64,000 bases of DNA from an uncultured Pseudomonadota bacterium (GCA_913061235.1 CAJXTB010000002.1:124001-188000); one strand, 5' to 3'; positions 8,289 to 17,452 are shown, counted from the stretch's first letter. Notes: generated from the sequence alone by a model not told the origin. Translations and numbers: made by a program.

Positions 8289-9641
8289 CTACTGGGCCTC
8301 GACAATGTGCGGCGAGGCGAAGTGTAGTCGGGCCTCGTCTTCACAGTCGATGGAGGTGACGATGAGCAGGTGGTCGTTTGCCTGCAAGACGGTGTCACCG
8401 CGAGGAATGATGACCTTGTCGTCGCGAATCAGGGCGCCAACAACCGCGAAGAGCTGTGTGGCCATGGCGGCGAGGGTGGTTGGTGGGAAGGTCTCGGGCA
8501 GCTTGATGTTGATGATGTGGACGTCGCCGTGGTCGAGCTCAGCTTTGACCTCGAAGCGGTTCTCCACAATGTCGTGGGTCACCCGGCGAATGGCGGCACC
8601 TCGGGCCGAGCGCACAACATCAATACCCACGCGCTCGAACAGACGCTCGTTGGACAGGCGGTCGGCGCGGGTAATGATGCGGGGAATACCGAGGGTCTTG
8701 CCAATGAGGCTGACCAACAGGTTGTCTTGGTCGCCGCTGGTCAATGCTAAGAGCACGGATGTGTCTTCGGCGTGCTCCTGTTCCAGCAGGTCCAGGTCGG
8801 TACCGTCGCCGTGGATGACGAGACCACGGATTTTGGGCGCGATGCATTCGCAGCGGTCGCGGTCAGCCTCGATGATTTTGACAGTCCATCCGGCGCTCTC
8901 TAGGCCCTGGGCCACCGAAAGTCCCACGCTGCCACCGCCAACAATGAGCACGTCTTGCGCGTCGTAGCCGTGGTCGCTTGAGCGAAGGAAGCGGTACAAG
9001 ACTTCGTGAACACCACGTGGAGTTCCCATGGCCGTGACCGTGTCTCCCGCTTGAAACTGCGAGGCGCCATTTGGGATGAAGGCCTTTCGATCGCGCTTAC
9101 CGAGCACTAGTACGGCGTTGTTGGGTAGCGTGAGGTCAGCCAGCGCTCCCTCGGTGATCGGAGCGCCGGCTTCCACAAGGTGACGCAGCAGCCGGATGCG
9201 GCCCCCTTCAAAGTGCTGCGCGTCCAGGGCGCCTGGCACGCTGACAATGCGAATCATCTCTTCAGCGAGCTGTTCGGCTGGGCGGATGAGCGCGTGGATA
9301 CCTAGGGTCTCCGCCAAGTTCACGTCGACGGTGTGTTGGTCGGTTGGGTTGTTCAGCAGACACAAGGTTCGTCCGGCTCCGAGGCGAGCTGCGAGCACAC
9401 AGGCGACTAGGTTGGCTTCGTCGGAGTCGGTAGCGGCAACAAACACACCACAGCTGGACACATTGGCGGCGTCTAGAATGGTGGAGGAGGTGGGTGAGCC
9501 ACGGATAATATGAACATCAATGATGTCCAAACGGGTGCTTTGAAGCCCCTCTGGAACAATGAGCGAGACTGCATGGCGCTTCATCAGCAGCTCAGCGACA
9601 TGGGTAGCGACCTCACCGGCCCCAGCAATGGCGATATTCAT
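8289..9641 (-). CDS. trkA: Trk potassium uptake system, nucleotide-binding regulatory subunit
   Basis: A 450-residue cytoplasmic protein with two tandem RCK modules. The first Rossmann fold opens with MNIAIAGAGEVATHVAELL and the second with VLIVGGGSVGLSVAQGL followed by the acidic strand end IIEADRDRCE; each is followed by an RCK_C domain (about 135-210 and 365-450). TrkA gates TrkH in response to NAD(H) and ATP/ADP. GGAG lies 6 bases before the ATG. It is the first gene of trkA-trkH-(SGNH)-(M20), all on the minus strand with minimal spacing. Confidence 0.96.
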   Translation of the reverse strand: MNIAIAGAGEVATHVAELLMKRHAVSLIVPEGLQSTRLDIIDVHIIRGSPTSSTILDAANVSSCGVFVAATDSDEANLVACVLAARLGAGRTLCLLNNPTDQHTVDVNLAETLGIHALIRPAEQLAEEMIRIVSVPGALDAQHFEGGRIRLLRHLVEAGAPITEGALADLTLPNNAVLVLGKRDRKAFIPNGASQFQAGDTVTAMGTPRGVHEVLYRFLRSSDHGYDAQDVLIVGGGSVGLSVAQGLESAGWTVKIIEADRDRCECIAPKIRGLVIHGDGTDLDLLEQEHAEDTSVLLALTSGDQDNLLVSLIGKTLGIPRIITRADRLSNERLFERVGIDVVRSARGAAIRRVTHDIVENRFEVKAELDHGDVHIINIKLPETFPPTTLAAMATQLFAVVGALIRDDKVIIPRGDTVLQANDHLLIVTSIDCEDEARLHFASPHIVEAQ

Positions 9642-9720
9642 GATGCACTCCGCGTGCCCACGTCATCCGCGCAGATGAATTGGTCAAGTGCGATACAAGC
9701 ACATGGAGCAAGGAGGTCAG

Positions 9721-10287
9721 GTGAGTGGCTACTACGACTGGGCGCCGTCGGTGCCATTGTCGCGACCGTTGGTGTTGACCGGATTCCTTGGTTCCAAGTT
9801 GGGCAGGGTAGCCAATGTGCTGTCGGGCCTTACAGGCTACCGATTGGTGGACTTGCCGCGTGGGGTGGAGCACCGAGCGGGAAAGACCCTGGGAGCACTG
9901 GTTGTGGCCGAAGGGATTCAGGCCGTTGCGGATCACGAGACCGCACTGCTGAAGCAGGCTCTGCGTGTTCCGCCAGCGCCCATTGTGGCACTGGGGCACC
10001 GAACGCTTCTCGAACGGTCGAATCGTGGCTTGGTGAGTCAAGAAGCAACGTTGGTGTACGTGCAGGTGTCGCTCGATACAGCCGTTCGACGTGTTCGTCG
10101 GGACATTGGCGAGAACGGGGCCAATCACTACGCGTGGTTTGAGGGGGCGCTACCGGACCACAACGATCTGCGGCGCCTCTATCTGCCGTTGAAGCCAGGG
10201 TACGAGGCGGCAGACCACGTGGTCTCTGGAGAGGACACGGCGAGCAAGACTGCGCAAGCAATCTTGGCACTCATCCAACCTACGTAG
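9721..10287 (+). CDS. Shikimate-kinase-like protein with a degenerate P-loop
   Basis: A 188-residue protein with the layout of shikimate kinase (about 170 residues): strand 1 and a loop (LVLTGFLGSKLGRVA), then GYRLVDLP, an Arg-containing HRAG segment, and LVYVQVSLDTAVRRVRRD. In active enzymes the loop reads GFMGxGKSTVG; here two residues are deleted and the GKS/T triplet is gone (GFLGSKLGR, about residues 21-29). The usual GGG motif reads LGHRT. ATP binding and kinase activity are therefore doubtful. The GTG start at 9721 is chosen for the AAGGAGG at 9710-9716; an upstream ATG at 9688 lacks such a site. The 3' end overlaps the convergent rsuA-like gene by 8 bases. Confidence 0.72.
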   Translation: MSGYYDWAPSVPLSRPLVLTGFLGSKLGRVANVLSGLTGYRLVDLPRGVEHRAGKTLGALVVAEGIQAVADHETALLKQALRVPPAPIVALGHRTLLERSNRGLVSQEATLVYVQVSLDTAVRRVRRDIGENGANHYAWFEGALPDHNDLRRLYLPLKPGYEAADHVVSGEDTASKTAQAILALIQPT

Positions 10288-11014
10288 GTTGTGAGTCGGC
10301 TTTGGGCTTTAGTGCGCCACTTGTGAGCTGCTCGGCCCATGCGAGCTCGGCTTCTGTGGCTTCACGCCAGGTCTCTTCTTCGAGGCCGTCCAGTGAGAAA
10401 CCACCGAGACGTGTGCGGTGGAGAGCTGTGACCGGGTGGCCGGCATTGGCGAGCATACGACGAACAATGCGGTACTTGCCGAGGGTGATGCTCAACGTCA
10501 CGAGCTGGCCGTCAATCGCGTCGACGCGGGCAGGGTGAATGCCGTGGGCGGTCTCCACTCCTTCGGCCATGCGCTCGACCAATCCAGGATCAATGTCGCC
10601 TTCAACGGTGGCCTCGTAGGTCTTGAAGACCTTGTGACGAGGGTGCAGCAGTCGCTGGGTCAGCTGACCGTCGCGGGCAAAAACGAGCAGCCCTGAGGTG
10701 TCAGCGTCAAGCCGGCCAACAGGGTGCAGACCTAGATCCAACAGCTCATGCGCCGCTTCTGTGAGCGAGCGCCGGCCGATGGGGTCGCCGACGGTGCAGT
10801 GGGTGCCGGTGGCCTTGTGAAAGACTGCGACCTCGATGCGCGAGCCGAGATCTTCGCCGTCAAGCGCCACCAGCTCTTCGTCGATCGAGTGGGCGACGTC
10901 CCGAATGACAACACCATCGACGCGAACGCGTCCCTGGCGAATCACGGTTCGTGCGCGTTTGCGAGGCAGACCACTGGCGTGGGCGAGGTACTTGTCGAGT
11001 CGTTGGCGAGGCAT
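10280..11014 (-). CDS. rsuA: RsuA-type 16S rRNA pseudouridine synthase
   Basis: A 244-residue enzyme that isomerises uridine to pseudouridine in rRNA. An N-terminal S4 RNA-binding domain (RLDKYLAHASGLPRKRA, about 5-60) precedes the catalytic domain with the active-site Asp in GRLDADTSGLLVF (about 100-112). The C-terminal EGRYHQVKRM-like segment reads KYRIVRRMLANAGHPVTALHR, as in the RsuA/RluB/RluE/RluF group. RsuA modifies U516 of 16S rRNA in E. coli; RluB-like specificity cannot be excluded, so the symbol is provisional. It is divergent from the small gene at 11061. Confidence 0.85.
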   Translation of the reverse strand: MPRQRLDKYLAHASGLPRKRARTVIRQGRVRVDGVVIRDVAHSIDEELVALDGEDLGSRIEVAVFHKATGTHCTVGDPIGRRSLTEAAHELLDLGLHPVGRLDADTSGLLVFARDGQLTQRLLHPRHKVFKTYEATVEGDIDPGLVERMAEGVETAHGIHPARVDAIDGQLVTLSITLGKYRIVRRMLANAGHPVTALHRTRLGGFSLDGLEEETWREATEAELAWAEQLTSGALKPKADSQPT

Positions 11015-11060
11015 GGGCAGGAGGTATCGCAGTAGAGTGCCGGCAACGAGTGGAGGCGGT

Positions 11061-11336
11061 GTGTCGTTCGTAAAGCTGACCCGAATGGTCGAACAAAAGA
11101 CGAAGGATGGCCCGCGCGGCGAGCTGCGTGCGTTCGCCTTTCGCGGAGTGAGTCCGATCTGGGTGGCCGAGTCGCATGTCTCAGCGGTGGGAACCTTCCA
11201 GGGCTACGTCACTGACGACGACTACGAGCTTGTCGAGCGCGACATCACCGAGATTCGCCTCGCAGGTAGTCCAGAGGTGTTGTACGTCGGCGAGACCATC
11301 GAGACGGTGCTGAAGGCGTTCGACATTGACGACTAG
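11061..11336 (+). CDS. Small hypothetical protein (91 aa)
   Basis: An unrecognised soluble protein with a basic N-terminus (KLTRMVEQKTKDGPRGE) and an acidic, beta-rich remainder ending in LKAFDIDD. It has no signal peptide or membrane segment. The GTG at 11061 is preceded by GGAGG (11052-11056); an ATG at 11085 is the alternative start. The frame continues further upstream, but those codons lie opposite the rsuA-like gene and give a Ser/Arg-rich, unlikely protein. Its last four bases overlap the convergent kinase gene. Confidence 0.6.
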   Translation: MSFVKLTRMVEQKTKDGPRGELRAFAFRGVSPIWVAESHVSAVGTFQGYVTDDDYELVERDITEIRLAGSPEVLYVGETIETVLKAFDIDD

Positions 11337-13048
11337 CGGGTTGCGGACCAGTCGATGGTTCGGTCACGCCCGCCACTGGTGTACGACCCGGAGAGCCGGC
11401 TGTTCGTGGCCCGACCGCTGAAGCGAAAGTCACCGGCCGTAAAAGTCAGCGCGCCACCTGGGGCCAGTGTTCCATTGACCGCCTCGGTGCGCACAGTCGG
11501 ACCGAGAGACAGGGTCATTCGGCCACCCACGGTGCCATCTGCGGTGGAGTCCAAGCTCAGCGTCATGCGCTGGCGACCGGCAGTACCCGACCACCCGCCC
11601 TGGAGTTGAAGCAGCGCCGCGGGTTGCGGGGCCGTTTCGGGTTGTTGCGTTGGCTCGGGTTGGGGGGCTGTCACAGCCACTGCGGCGACAACGGGCTCTG
11701 GAGCGGGTTCAGTGTCAGGCTCTACAGGCTCGGTGTCCGGTTCTGACGGCTCGACTTCGGTGTCGGGCTCGAGCCGTGGCGTTGAAGCGGGGGCTGGCCT
11801 GCCGCTACCAGCAGGCGGTGCGGCGACGGGCTGTGGCGCGACCGCCTCGGTGTCGGCCGGCAGCTCGGCGTCTGCAATCCCGTCAGTGTCGGCGTCTGGT
11901 TCGGTGTCAGCGTCTGTACCGGCGACGACAGGTGGCGGCTGTGGAACCGTCGCAGCCTGTGTAAGTGCGGCTGCCGTTTGGGTCTGCTGCACGTTCACCC
12001 AGAGAACGGCTGCGAGTGCGGTCAGGCTGATCAGCAGTCCCACCACACCGATACCCAGCCACAATCCGGCGATACGCTTTGATGGCGGTGCTTCGGCGTC
12101 TGGTACATTCGTATTGGGCTGGTTGAACGTTGAGTTCTTGCTGGTTGTAGGGAACGACGGTCTAGACAGGGTCAATGACACCTGTTTGTTGTGCTGGCCG
12201 TCGGAGAACTGTTCGAGCAGGCTGGGGTGGTCGCTGTACAACAAGGCTGCGAACTCGGCACAGCTCTGTAGCCGCTCGGCCGGGTCGCGGTCGATGGCGC
12301 GCTGAACGACGGTGCAGACCCCCAGGGGAATGTCCGGACGCAGCTCGTGCAGCGGCGTGGGGACCTCGTTCGCGGTTGCATACACAGCGACCATACCGTC
12401 CGCGATGCTGTAGGCCCGTGTTCCCGTCAGCAGCTCGTACAGGATGATTCCCAGAGCGAAGACGTCCGCTTGCTTGCCGGCTGTAGAGGCGTCGCTCAGT
12501 TGTTCAGGAGCCAGATACCCTGGAGTACCCATGGTCACGCCAACCTTGGTCATGCCGGAGGCTGTCTCCAGCACTACTTTGGCCAGTCCGAAGTCGGTGA
12601 CCTTGGGGGTGATGGTGCTTCCGGAGCGGGCGAGCATGATGTTGGCTGGCTTGAGGTCGCGGTGAAGAACACCGGCGTTGTGGGCGGCGTCCACAGCGGC
12701 AAGAACGCCAGAGAACATGCGAAGTGCGGCATCTACTGGTGTGGGGCCCGCCAGAATGATGGCCTCGAGGGTGTCGCCGTTGATGAACTCCATCAACAGG
12801 CCCACTTGGCCTTCGTGACGGACCAAGTCCACTACAGACACGATGTTCGGGTGCTTCAGCTGTGCCTGGATTCGCCCTTCGAGCACCATTCGCTCTGCGA
12901 GCTTTTCACGGCGCCACGTCAGGAGCTTCAGCGCGTATTCGGAGCCCAACTCCATGTGTCTGACGCGAAAGACTTCCGCCAGGCCGCCCTGGCCAATCAG
13001 TGCCAGGACCTCAAAGCGGTTGTCAACGATGTCGCCGGGCTTGAGCAT
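11333..13048 (-). CDS. Hanks-type Ser/Thr protein kinase with one membrane helix
   Basis: A 571-residue receptor-like kinase. The cytoplasmic kinase domain (about 12-275) has the Gly-rich loop IGQGGLAEVF, Lys41 in YALKLL, the catalytic loop HRDLKPAN (129-136), DFG at 152-154 and APEQ at 180-183, so it should be active. A single transmembrane helix spans about 327-352. The outer part begins with a Pro/Glu/Thr/Asp-rich linker (about 380-470) and ends in a compact beta domain of about 90 residues (GGWSGTAGRQRMTLSLDS to the end) that may be the sensor. The ATG overlaps the stop of the barrel-protein gene (TGATG), so the two are coupled. Target proteins are unknown. Confidence 0.93.
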   Translation of the reverse strand: MLKPGDIVDNRFEVLALIGQGGLAEVFRVRHMELGSEYALKLLTWRREKLAERMVLEGRIQAQLKHPNIVSVVDLVRHEGQVGLLMEFINGDTLEAIILAGPTPVDAALRMFSGVLAAVDAAHNAGVLHRDLKPANIMLARSGSTITPKVTDFGLAKVVLETASGMTKVGVTMGTPGYLAPEQLSDASTAGKQADVFALGIILYELLTGTRAYSIADGMVAVYATANEVPTPLHELRPDIPLGVCTVVQRAIDRDPAERLQSCAEFAALLYSDHPSLLEQFSDGQHNKQVSLTLSRPSFPTTSKNSTFNQPNTNVPDAEAPPSKRIAGLWLGIGVVGLLISLTALAAVLWVNVQQTQTAAALTQAATVPQPPPVVAGTDADTEPDADTDGIADAELPADTEAVAPQPVAAPPAGSGRPAPASTPRLEPDTEVEPSEPDTEPVEPDTEPAPEPVVAAVAVTAPQPEPTQQPETAPQPAALLQLQGGWSGTAGRQRMTLSLDSTADGTVGGRMTLSLGPTVRTEAVNGTLAPGGALTFTAGDFRFSGRATNSRLSGSYTSGGRDRTIDWSATR

Positions 13049-13983
13049 CAGTCTGTTCGGTTCCGCTTTCGAAGGACGTCGTTGAGGCTCATGCCTATGC
13101 TGACGATGATCTGGTCTGATGGGTTGTTAACGCTGTAGGCGGTACGCCAGAGGCTGACCACGAACACGTTGTTGCGATTATCACGGACGAGGGCCTTCAA
13201 CCCAGCGCTGACTAGAGTTGTCCGAAGTGCGCCGAGGCGGTCGGGGTCGTTGACCTCGATCTCACTGAAGTTCACCCCGGAAAGACGGTGCTGGGCGGAG
13301 ACCGCTGGGCCGAAAGCGAGGACGCCGCGCGGGGAGAAGAAGGCCTCGAAGGACGCGCCGACGTGGTCTCCAGGAACGCGGCGCGACCCCACTTGCAGGG
13401 GAAAGGTCCGCGTATTGGGAATTCGGTGCAAGTAGAACAGATCGAGCGACGTGGACCAGTAGCCACCCTCGCCACCCAGCGAGAACGAGCGACCTGCCGC
13501 GAGCTTTCCGCCCAAGTCGGTGGTTCCTTCGCCAGCGTTGGTCAGTCGTGCACGAAATGGCGCCGCTAACCCTCCGAAGCGAACGATTCCCCCAAGGGCT
13601 AGACTCAGCGGTGCACCTGCGACCTCGTCGAAGATGAGCCCCTTGACGTTGGCTTCTAGGACGCCGACTGTATGGGTGGTCTCACAGGCTTCTAGGCCGA
13701 GAGCGAGGCAATCAGCGGCATCATCACGATTCGCATGGGACGCCGAGTAGGGGATGCGCAGCTCAGCCTCGAGCCTGGGTGCGACGCCGTAGGTGATGGT
13801 TCCAGACGCGGTGATGGTGCTGATGCCCTCACCAACAGGAAGCGTCTGCCGTCCGCTGTCCGTAGGCGAAGACAGGTTGTTGAACTGGTCACCTTCGAGC
13901 CCGATGTACACGTTGGCAACGCCCGTCCCCGGAACCCAAGGTCCAGTCCCCGCCGTTGCTAGTGCTATCCACAATGCCCACAT
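13048..13983 (-). CDS. Putative outer-membrane beta-barrel protein
   Basis: A 311-residue protein with a short signal sequence (MWALWIALATAG) and a mature part made of alternating beta strands with aromatic girdles (TITYGVAPRLEAELRIPYSA, SLALGGIVRFGGL, STSLDLFYLHRI, VFVVSLWRTAYSVN), as in the outer-membrane transporter families that resemble FadL or the meta-pathway phenol-degradation proteins. The last strand does not end in the classical Phe, because a basic tail RKRNRTD follows. It sits directly upstream of, and overlapping by one base, the membrane Ser/Thr kinase gene, which suggests a shared envelope role. The specific ligand is unknown. Confidence 0.68.
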   Translation of the reverse strand: MWALWIALATAGTGPWVPGTGVANVYIGLEGDQFNNLSSPTDSGRQTLPVGEGISTITASGTITYGVAPRLEAELRIPYSASHANRDDAADCLALGLEACETTHTVGVLEANVKGLIFDEVAGAPLSLALGGIVRFGGLAAPFRARLTNAGEGTTDLGGKLAAGRSFSLGGEGGYWSTSLDLFYLHRIPNTRTFPLQVGSRRVPGDHVGASFEAFFSPRGVLAFGPAVSAQHRLSGVNFSEIEVNDPDRLGALRTTLVSAGLKALVRDNRNNVFVVSLWRTAYSVNNPSDQIIVSIGMSLNDVLRKRNRTD

Positions 13984-14059
13984 ACTGTCCCCTTGATGCT
14001 TTTGGGTATGGGCTGAGTAGTCTGCCGGTTACCACCTGATGTGCTTCCACAGCAACAGA

Positions 14060-15568
14060 CTACACAGGTGCAGCGGTCTGTGGAGTCGGGGGGATGACCG
14101 CTTGTGGCACGAAGGACTCGCGCATGCCGATGGCGCGGGAGTCCACAGCGGTGGTCGGGTCGGACGGTATGACTAGACGAAAGTGAGCCCCCCGCGTCGA
14201 CGGCTCAAGTGTCAGGCGGCCACCGATCTCGCTTGCCGCAAGGGCGCTCGCATGTAGACCGAAGCCGTGACCATCATCCTTGGTCGTGAATCCATGGGTG
14301 AAGATGCGTTCCTGCAGTGCTTGCGGAACCCCATGGCCGGTGTCACGAACGTCAAAGCGGACATCGGTGCCTACCTGACGACATCGGATGGTGATGGTTC
14401 GCTCACCGTGGGCATTGCGCAGGGCATCTCGGGCGTTGCCGATGAGGTTGGTGAGAATCTGAATCACCCGGTGTCGGTCTGTCGATAGACGCAATCCTGT
14501 GGCGAGGTCTTCGTCCAACACAATCTCATGACGTTTTAGGCTTGCTTCGAGTAGCAGCCGAGACTGAGCGAGCAGGTCGGCGGCCTGTACGACCTCAACG
14601 ATGGCTCCGGTCGTGGCCAAACGTTGCTGTGCTTGGACGATGGCGGCGACATGCTCCGCTGACTGACGGATTCGGGCGAGCTCGTCGCGCAGATGGGTTC
14701 GTCTGCCGGCGATGGATTCGTCGAGTCGGTACAGGTATTGGGCAACTTTGTGCTGCTTTTCTGCGCTGACCTCTCCCTCAAGAAGGGCTGCCACACGGTC
14801 CAGACTGAAGTCGGACCGGTCCACTGCAGTGATAGCTAGGGCCACAGACGTGTTGACGCCGTTGAGAGCATTGCCCACGTTGTGCAGGACACCGGTGGCT
14901 ACCTCGCCCATACCTGCTCGTCTGGCGATATGCAGCATCTCTCCAATGGTTGTGTCGAGGGTGGCGCGGGTTTCTTCATGGCCGTACACCTCGGCTTGCA
15001 GCGCCTTGTTGGCACGTTCAACAACGCCCATCGAGTGGTGATGGCGCCGTCTGGTGTTCCAGGCTGAAAACATCAAGACTGCAGCTAGGCCACCGTGACT
15101 CATGGCTAGCACAACTGGTGAAGCCTCGTTTCTGGACGGGAATCGTCCGACAAGGTGCATTATGAGAAGGCTTCCGATGGCGCTAGCGGACACAACCATC
15201 ATGGGTCGAACGCTCTTTCGCCCGCCAAGTGCAATGGCCATGAAGGGGGGCATCGCTGCCCACAGCATTTCCGGAGACGACAGGCCGTTGGTCATCGTCG
15301 CCCGGCTCGCGACTGCGGCCACAAGAATTGTGCACCCGAAACTAGCCGCTACACACGGCCTTACCCGTCCCGCTGACAAGGCTGCCAACAGGCAGGCCGC
15401 GCCCAGGGTCAGCGGCAGTACTGGATGGGCCCCGACCTGGCCGAAAACTCCCGCTCTTGCGCCCCAAATCGCTAGAGATATGCCGAATACCGTGAACAAT
15501 AGGCGCAGCAAGGATTCGTGTGTTTTGTCAACATCACCGCGCGCGACCGATGGGCGAAACTTCAGCAT
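14060..15568 (-). CDS. Membrane-bound sensor histidine kinase (orphan)
   Basis: About 502 residues: five or six hydrophobic segments in the first 170 residues, a short coiled region, then the dimerisation helix with phospho-acceptor His near 229 in GVLHNVGNALNGV, and a HATPase domain with N-box NLIGNARDAL, G1 DTGHGV, F-box IFTHGFTTK and G2 GHGFGLHASAL. The HNVGN form of the H-box is typical of a subgroup common in myxobacteria and related organisms. The frame runs open to 15760, but that would include tRNA-Val and its terminator, so the ATG at 15568 is preferred. No response-regulator gene is adjacent and no periplasmic sensor domain is seen, so the signal is unknown. Confidence 0.88.
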   Translation of the reverse strand: MLKFRPSVARGDVDKTHESLLRLLFTVFGISLAIWGARAGVFGQVGAHPVLPLTLGAACLLAALSAGRVRPCVAASFGCTILVAAVASRATMTNGLSSPEMLWAAMPPFMAIALGGRKSVRPMMVVSASAIGSLLIMHLVGRFPSRNEASPVVLAMSHGGLAAVLMFSAWNTRRRHHHSMGVVERANKALQAEVYGHEETRATLDTTIGEMLHIARRAGMGEVATGVLHNVGNALNGVNTSVALAITAVDRSDFSLDRVAALLEGEVSAEKQHKVAQYLYRLDESIAGRRTHLRDELARIRQSAEHVAAIVQAQQRLATTGAIVEVVQAADLLAQSRLLLEASLKRHEIVLDEDLATGLRLSTDRHRVIQILTNLIGNARDALRNAHGERTITIRCRQVGTDVRFDVRDTGHGVPQALQERIFTHGFTTKDDGHGFGLHASALAASEIGGRLTLEPSTRGAHFRLVIPSDPTTAVDSRAIGMRESFVPQAVIPPTPQTAAPV

Positions 15569-15655
15569 TTGGGGTGCATCGGTCCGGTGGTGCTTGTGAG
15601 TAAGCACTGGGTAGGAATCATGTCCCTCGGGCGGGTGCCACCCCAAATCCCCAAC

Positions 15656-15689
15656 AAAAAAGACCGCCGAGACAAGCGTCTCGACGGTC
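15656..15689 (-). terminator. Rho-independent terminator of tRNA-Val
   Basis: On the minus strand a 12-base stem (GACCGTCGAGAC / GTCTCGGCGGTC, one G-U pair) with a GCTT loop is followed by six T's, 11 bases after the tRNA 3' end. It separates the tRNA transcript from the downstream histidine kinase gene. Confidence 0.92.
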
Positions 15690-15699
15690 ATTCGATGAG

Positions 15700-15774
15700 T
15701 GGTGGTCGATACTGGACTTGAACCAGTGACTTCCACCGTGTGAAGGTGGCACTCTCCCACTGAGTTAATCGACC
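15700..15774 (-). tRNA. tRNA-Val (anticodon CAC), CCA encoded
   Basis: The minus strand folds as a cloverleaf. The acceptor GGTCGAT pairs with ATCGACC, followed by discriminator A and an encoded CCA. The D arm contains AGTGGGAGAGT, the anticodon stem is CCACC/GGTGG with loop TTCACAC, and the T arm is ACTGG-TTCAAGT-CCAGT. The anticodon CAC reads the Val codon GUG. On the minus strand upstream, TTGCCA and GATAAG could be a weak promoter. It is a single-gene transcript ended by the adjacent terminator. Confidence 0.96.
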
Positions 15775-15796
15775 AAGGGCCGGCCGCTTATCGACT

Positions 15797-17452
15797 GTGG
15801 TGGCGTGTGGCAAGGCCTGTTGCGTCGGTTCGCGACAACTTGCGCATGAAGCGGGTACAGTAGGCGCCATCGTACGTGTATTGCCAACGTTCCTCCGTCG
15901 ACGAGGAGATCCTAAACCCGCCTTAGCATCAGAGCTCGACTGGTCAGCGAGTGTTCACGATGACAGTCAGGTTGAGCTGACGTTTGACTACACGGCGTCC
16001 GAACCGGGTGAAAAGGGCATTCTCGTAGACGATGCGCGGCCACGCTTCGATGTGGATGTGTACCTAGTAGCGCCAGCGGCGTTGGATCTAGACTCCGATA
16101 CCTACCCGAAAGAACGCTTTCTGGCGGACCTGACCCATCGCATGCGGCTGCATGCGCCTGAACTGCCCGGCTTCAGTGAAGGGCGGGTTGTGGCACTGGA
16201 CAGGTACCTCGAGTTGGATCTGGACTTCGCGGCCAAGTCGGCGCTGGCCCCCCGGGTGATCCAACAAACCAAGCTCTTCGCCAATCACTTTAACTTCCGC
16301 CTGAAACAAGTGTTTGTTGGTGATCAACCGCGCCCGGGACTCAAGTACAAGCGAGATCTTGCAGAGACCATTTCGCTGCTCGACAATTTCCGCGCCAGGT
16401 ACGCCGATCCCATGCGGGAGTCGTCGTTGTTGTTCGATGACGCGGTCCGTGAAGCGGTGCTCTGGGTAGAGGCCTACCTGTCTGACCGCGCTCGCTCGGC
16501 ACTCTCGCGAGTGGCCTTGGCCGGCAAGCGCAAGGCATTGCGCGCGCTGGTTCGCGAAGCGGAACACGAGGTCGTTGACTCGCCCTTGAACGACGGTGAA
16601 GATGACGAGGCCGTCGAACGCTACTTCCACCGCTATGGACAGCTGAAGAAGTACGTGGCTGAGGTGCTCTACCTCAATCGGCATGAGCTGCACCGCGACC
16701 GGCTGTACCGAAACCTGGCTGCCGCGACCGGTGCTGCCATTGCCGCCATGTTTGCCGAGACCGCTCGCTACTACAACAACACGGCGACAGGCACCACGGA
16801 CTTTGGCTTTCGCGTAGCCTTCTTCCTGGCGATCGCGGTGATGGCCTATGTGTTCAAAGATCGCCTGAAGGATCTATCAAAAGAGTACTTCGGACGTCGC
16901 GTAATGAGTGCTGTTCCTGACCGTGACTCAGAGCTGATGTTTAACTACGTGGATGAATCCGGTAGTAAGCAACAGGTGCTCGTCGCCCAGCATCATGAGT
17001 TCGTTCGGCACACTCAGAGCCATTCGCTCCCAGAGGATGTGGCGTACGTGCGACAGCGTTGCGAGGCCGCCGACCCGGGAATTGACCGGGATGTCTTGCG
17101 CTACAGCAAAGTCACTTGGTTGATGCCGCAGGCGCTCAACGTGCTCGAATACACCACGCTGTCGGTCAAGGATATTCTAAGGCTCGACCTGACCAAGTTC
17201 CTGTCGCATCTGGACAACCCGCTCAAGGAGCTGGCCCTGTACGACTCCGAGGAAGGGTCTGTCGTTGTTGAGGCGGCGAAGGTGTACCACTTGGACTTGG
17301 TCATCCGCATGGGGCGCAGTGTGCCAACATCCGAGGGCGTGAGCTCGCGCGTTCGTGTTGAAGTGGTGCGGGTCGTGTTGGACAAGAACGGCATTGTCCG
17401 ACTCGAAGAACCCATTAGTCGTGGTCGCTACCGCTATATGGACGTCCGATGA
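15797..17452 (+). CDS. Uncharacterised membrane protein with two central helices
   Basis: About 551 residues, family not recognised. The N-terminal half is soluble and acidic/basic mixed. A central pair of hydrophobic segments (LAAATGAAIAAMFAET near 310-325 and FRVAFFLAIAVMAYVF near 340-355) is followed by a large soluble C-terminal part ending in basic, beta-rich RGRYRYMDVR. Both large parts are probably cytoplasmic, with the two helices forming a hairpin. The start is uncertain: GTG at 15797 lies close to the divergent tRNA promoter, and a TTG at 15881 is an alternative. It overlaps the next gene by four bases (ATGA) and heads a coupled membrane operon. Confidence 0.72.
   Translation: MVACGKACCVGSRQLAHEAGTVGAIVRVLPTFLRRRGDPKPALASELDWSASVHDDSQVELTFDYTASEPGEKGILVDDARPRFDVDVYLVAPAALDLDSDTYPKERFLADLTHRMRLHAPELPGFSEGRVVALDRYLELDLDFAAKSALAPRVIQQTKLFANHFNFRLKQVFVGDQPRPGLKYKRDLAETISLLDNFRARYADPMRESSLLFDDAVREAVLWVEAYLSDRARSALSRVALAGKRKALRALVREAEHEVVDSPLNDGEDDEAVERYFHRYGQLKKYVAEVLYLNRHELHRDRLYRNLAAATGAAIAAMFAETARYYNNTATGTTDFGFRVAFFLAIAVMAYVFKDRLKDLSKEYFGRRVMSAVPDRDSELMFNYVDESGSKQQVLVAQHHEFVRHTQSHSLPEDVAYVRQRCEAADPGIDRDVLRYSKVTWLMPQALNVLEYTTLSVKDILRLDLTKFLSHLDNPLKELALYDSEEGSVVVEAAKVYHLDLVIRMGRSVPTSEGVSSRVRVEVVRVVLDKNGIVRLEEPISRGRYRYMDVR

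Noticed and set aside
14060-15760. Longer histidine kinase starting at 15760
   Set aside because: The extra 64 residues would be translated from tRNA-Val and its terminator hairpin.
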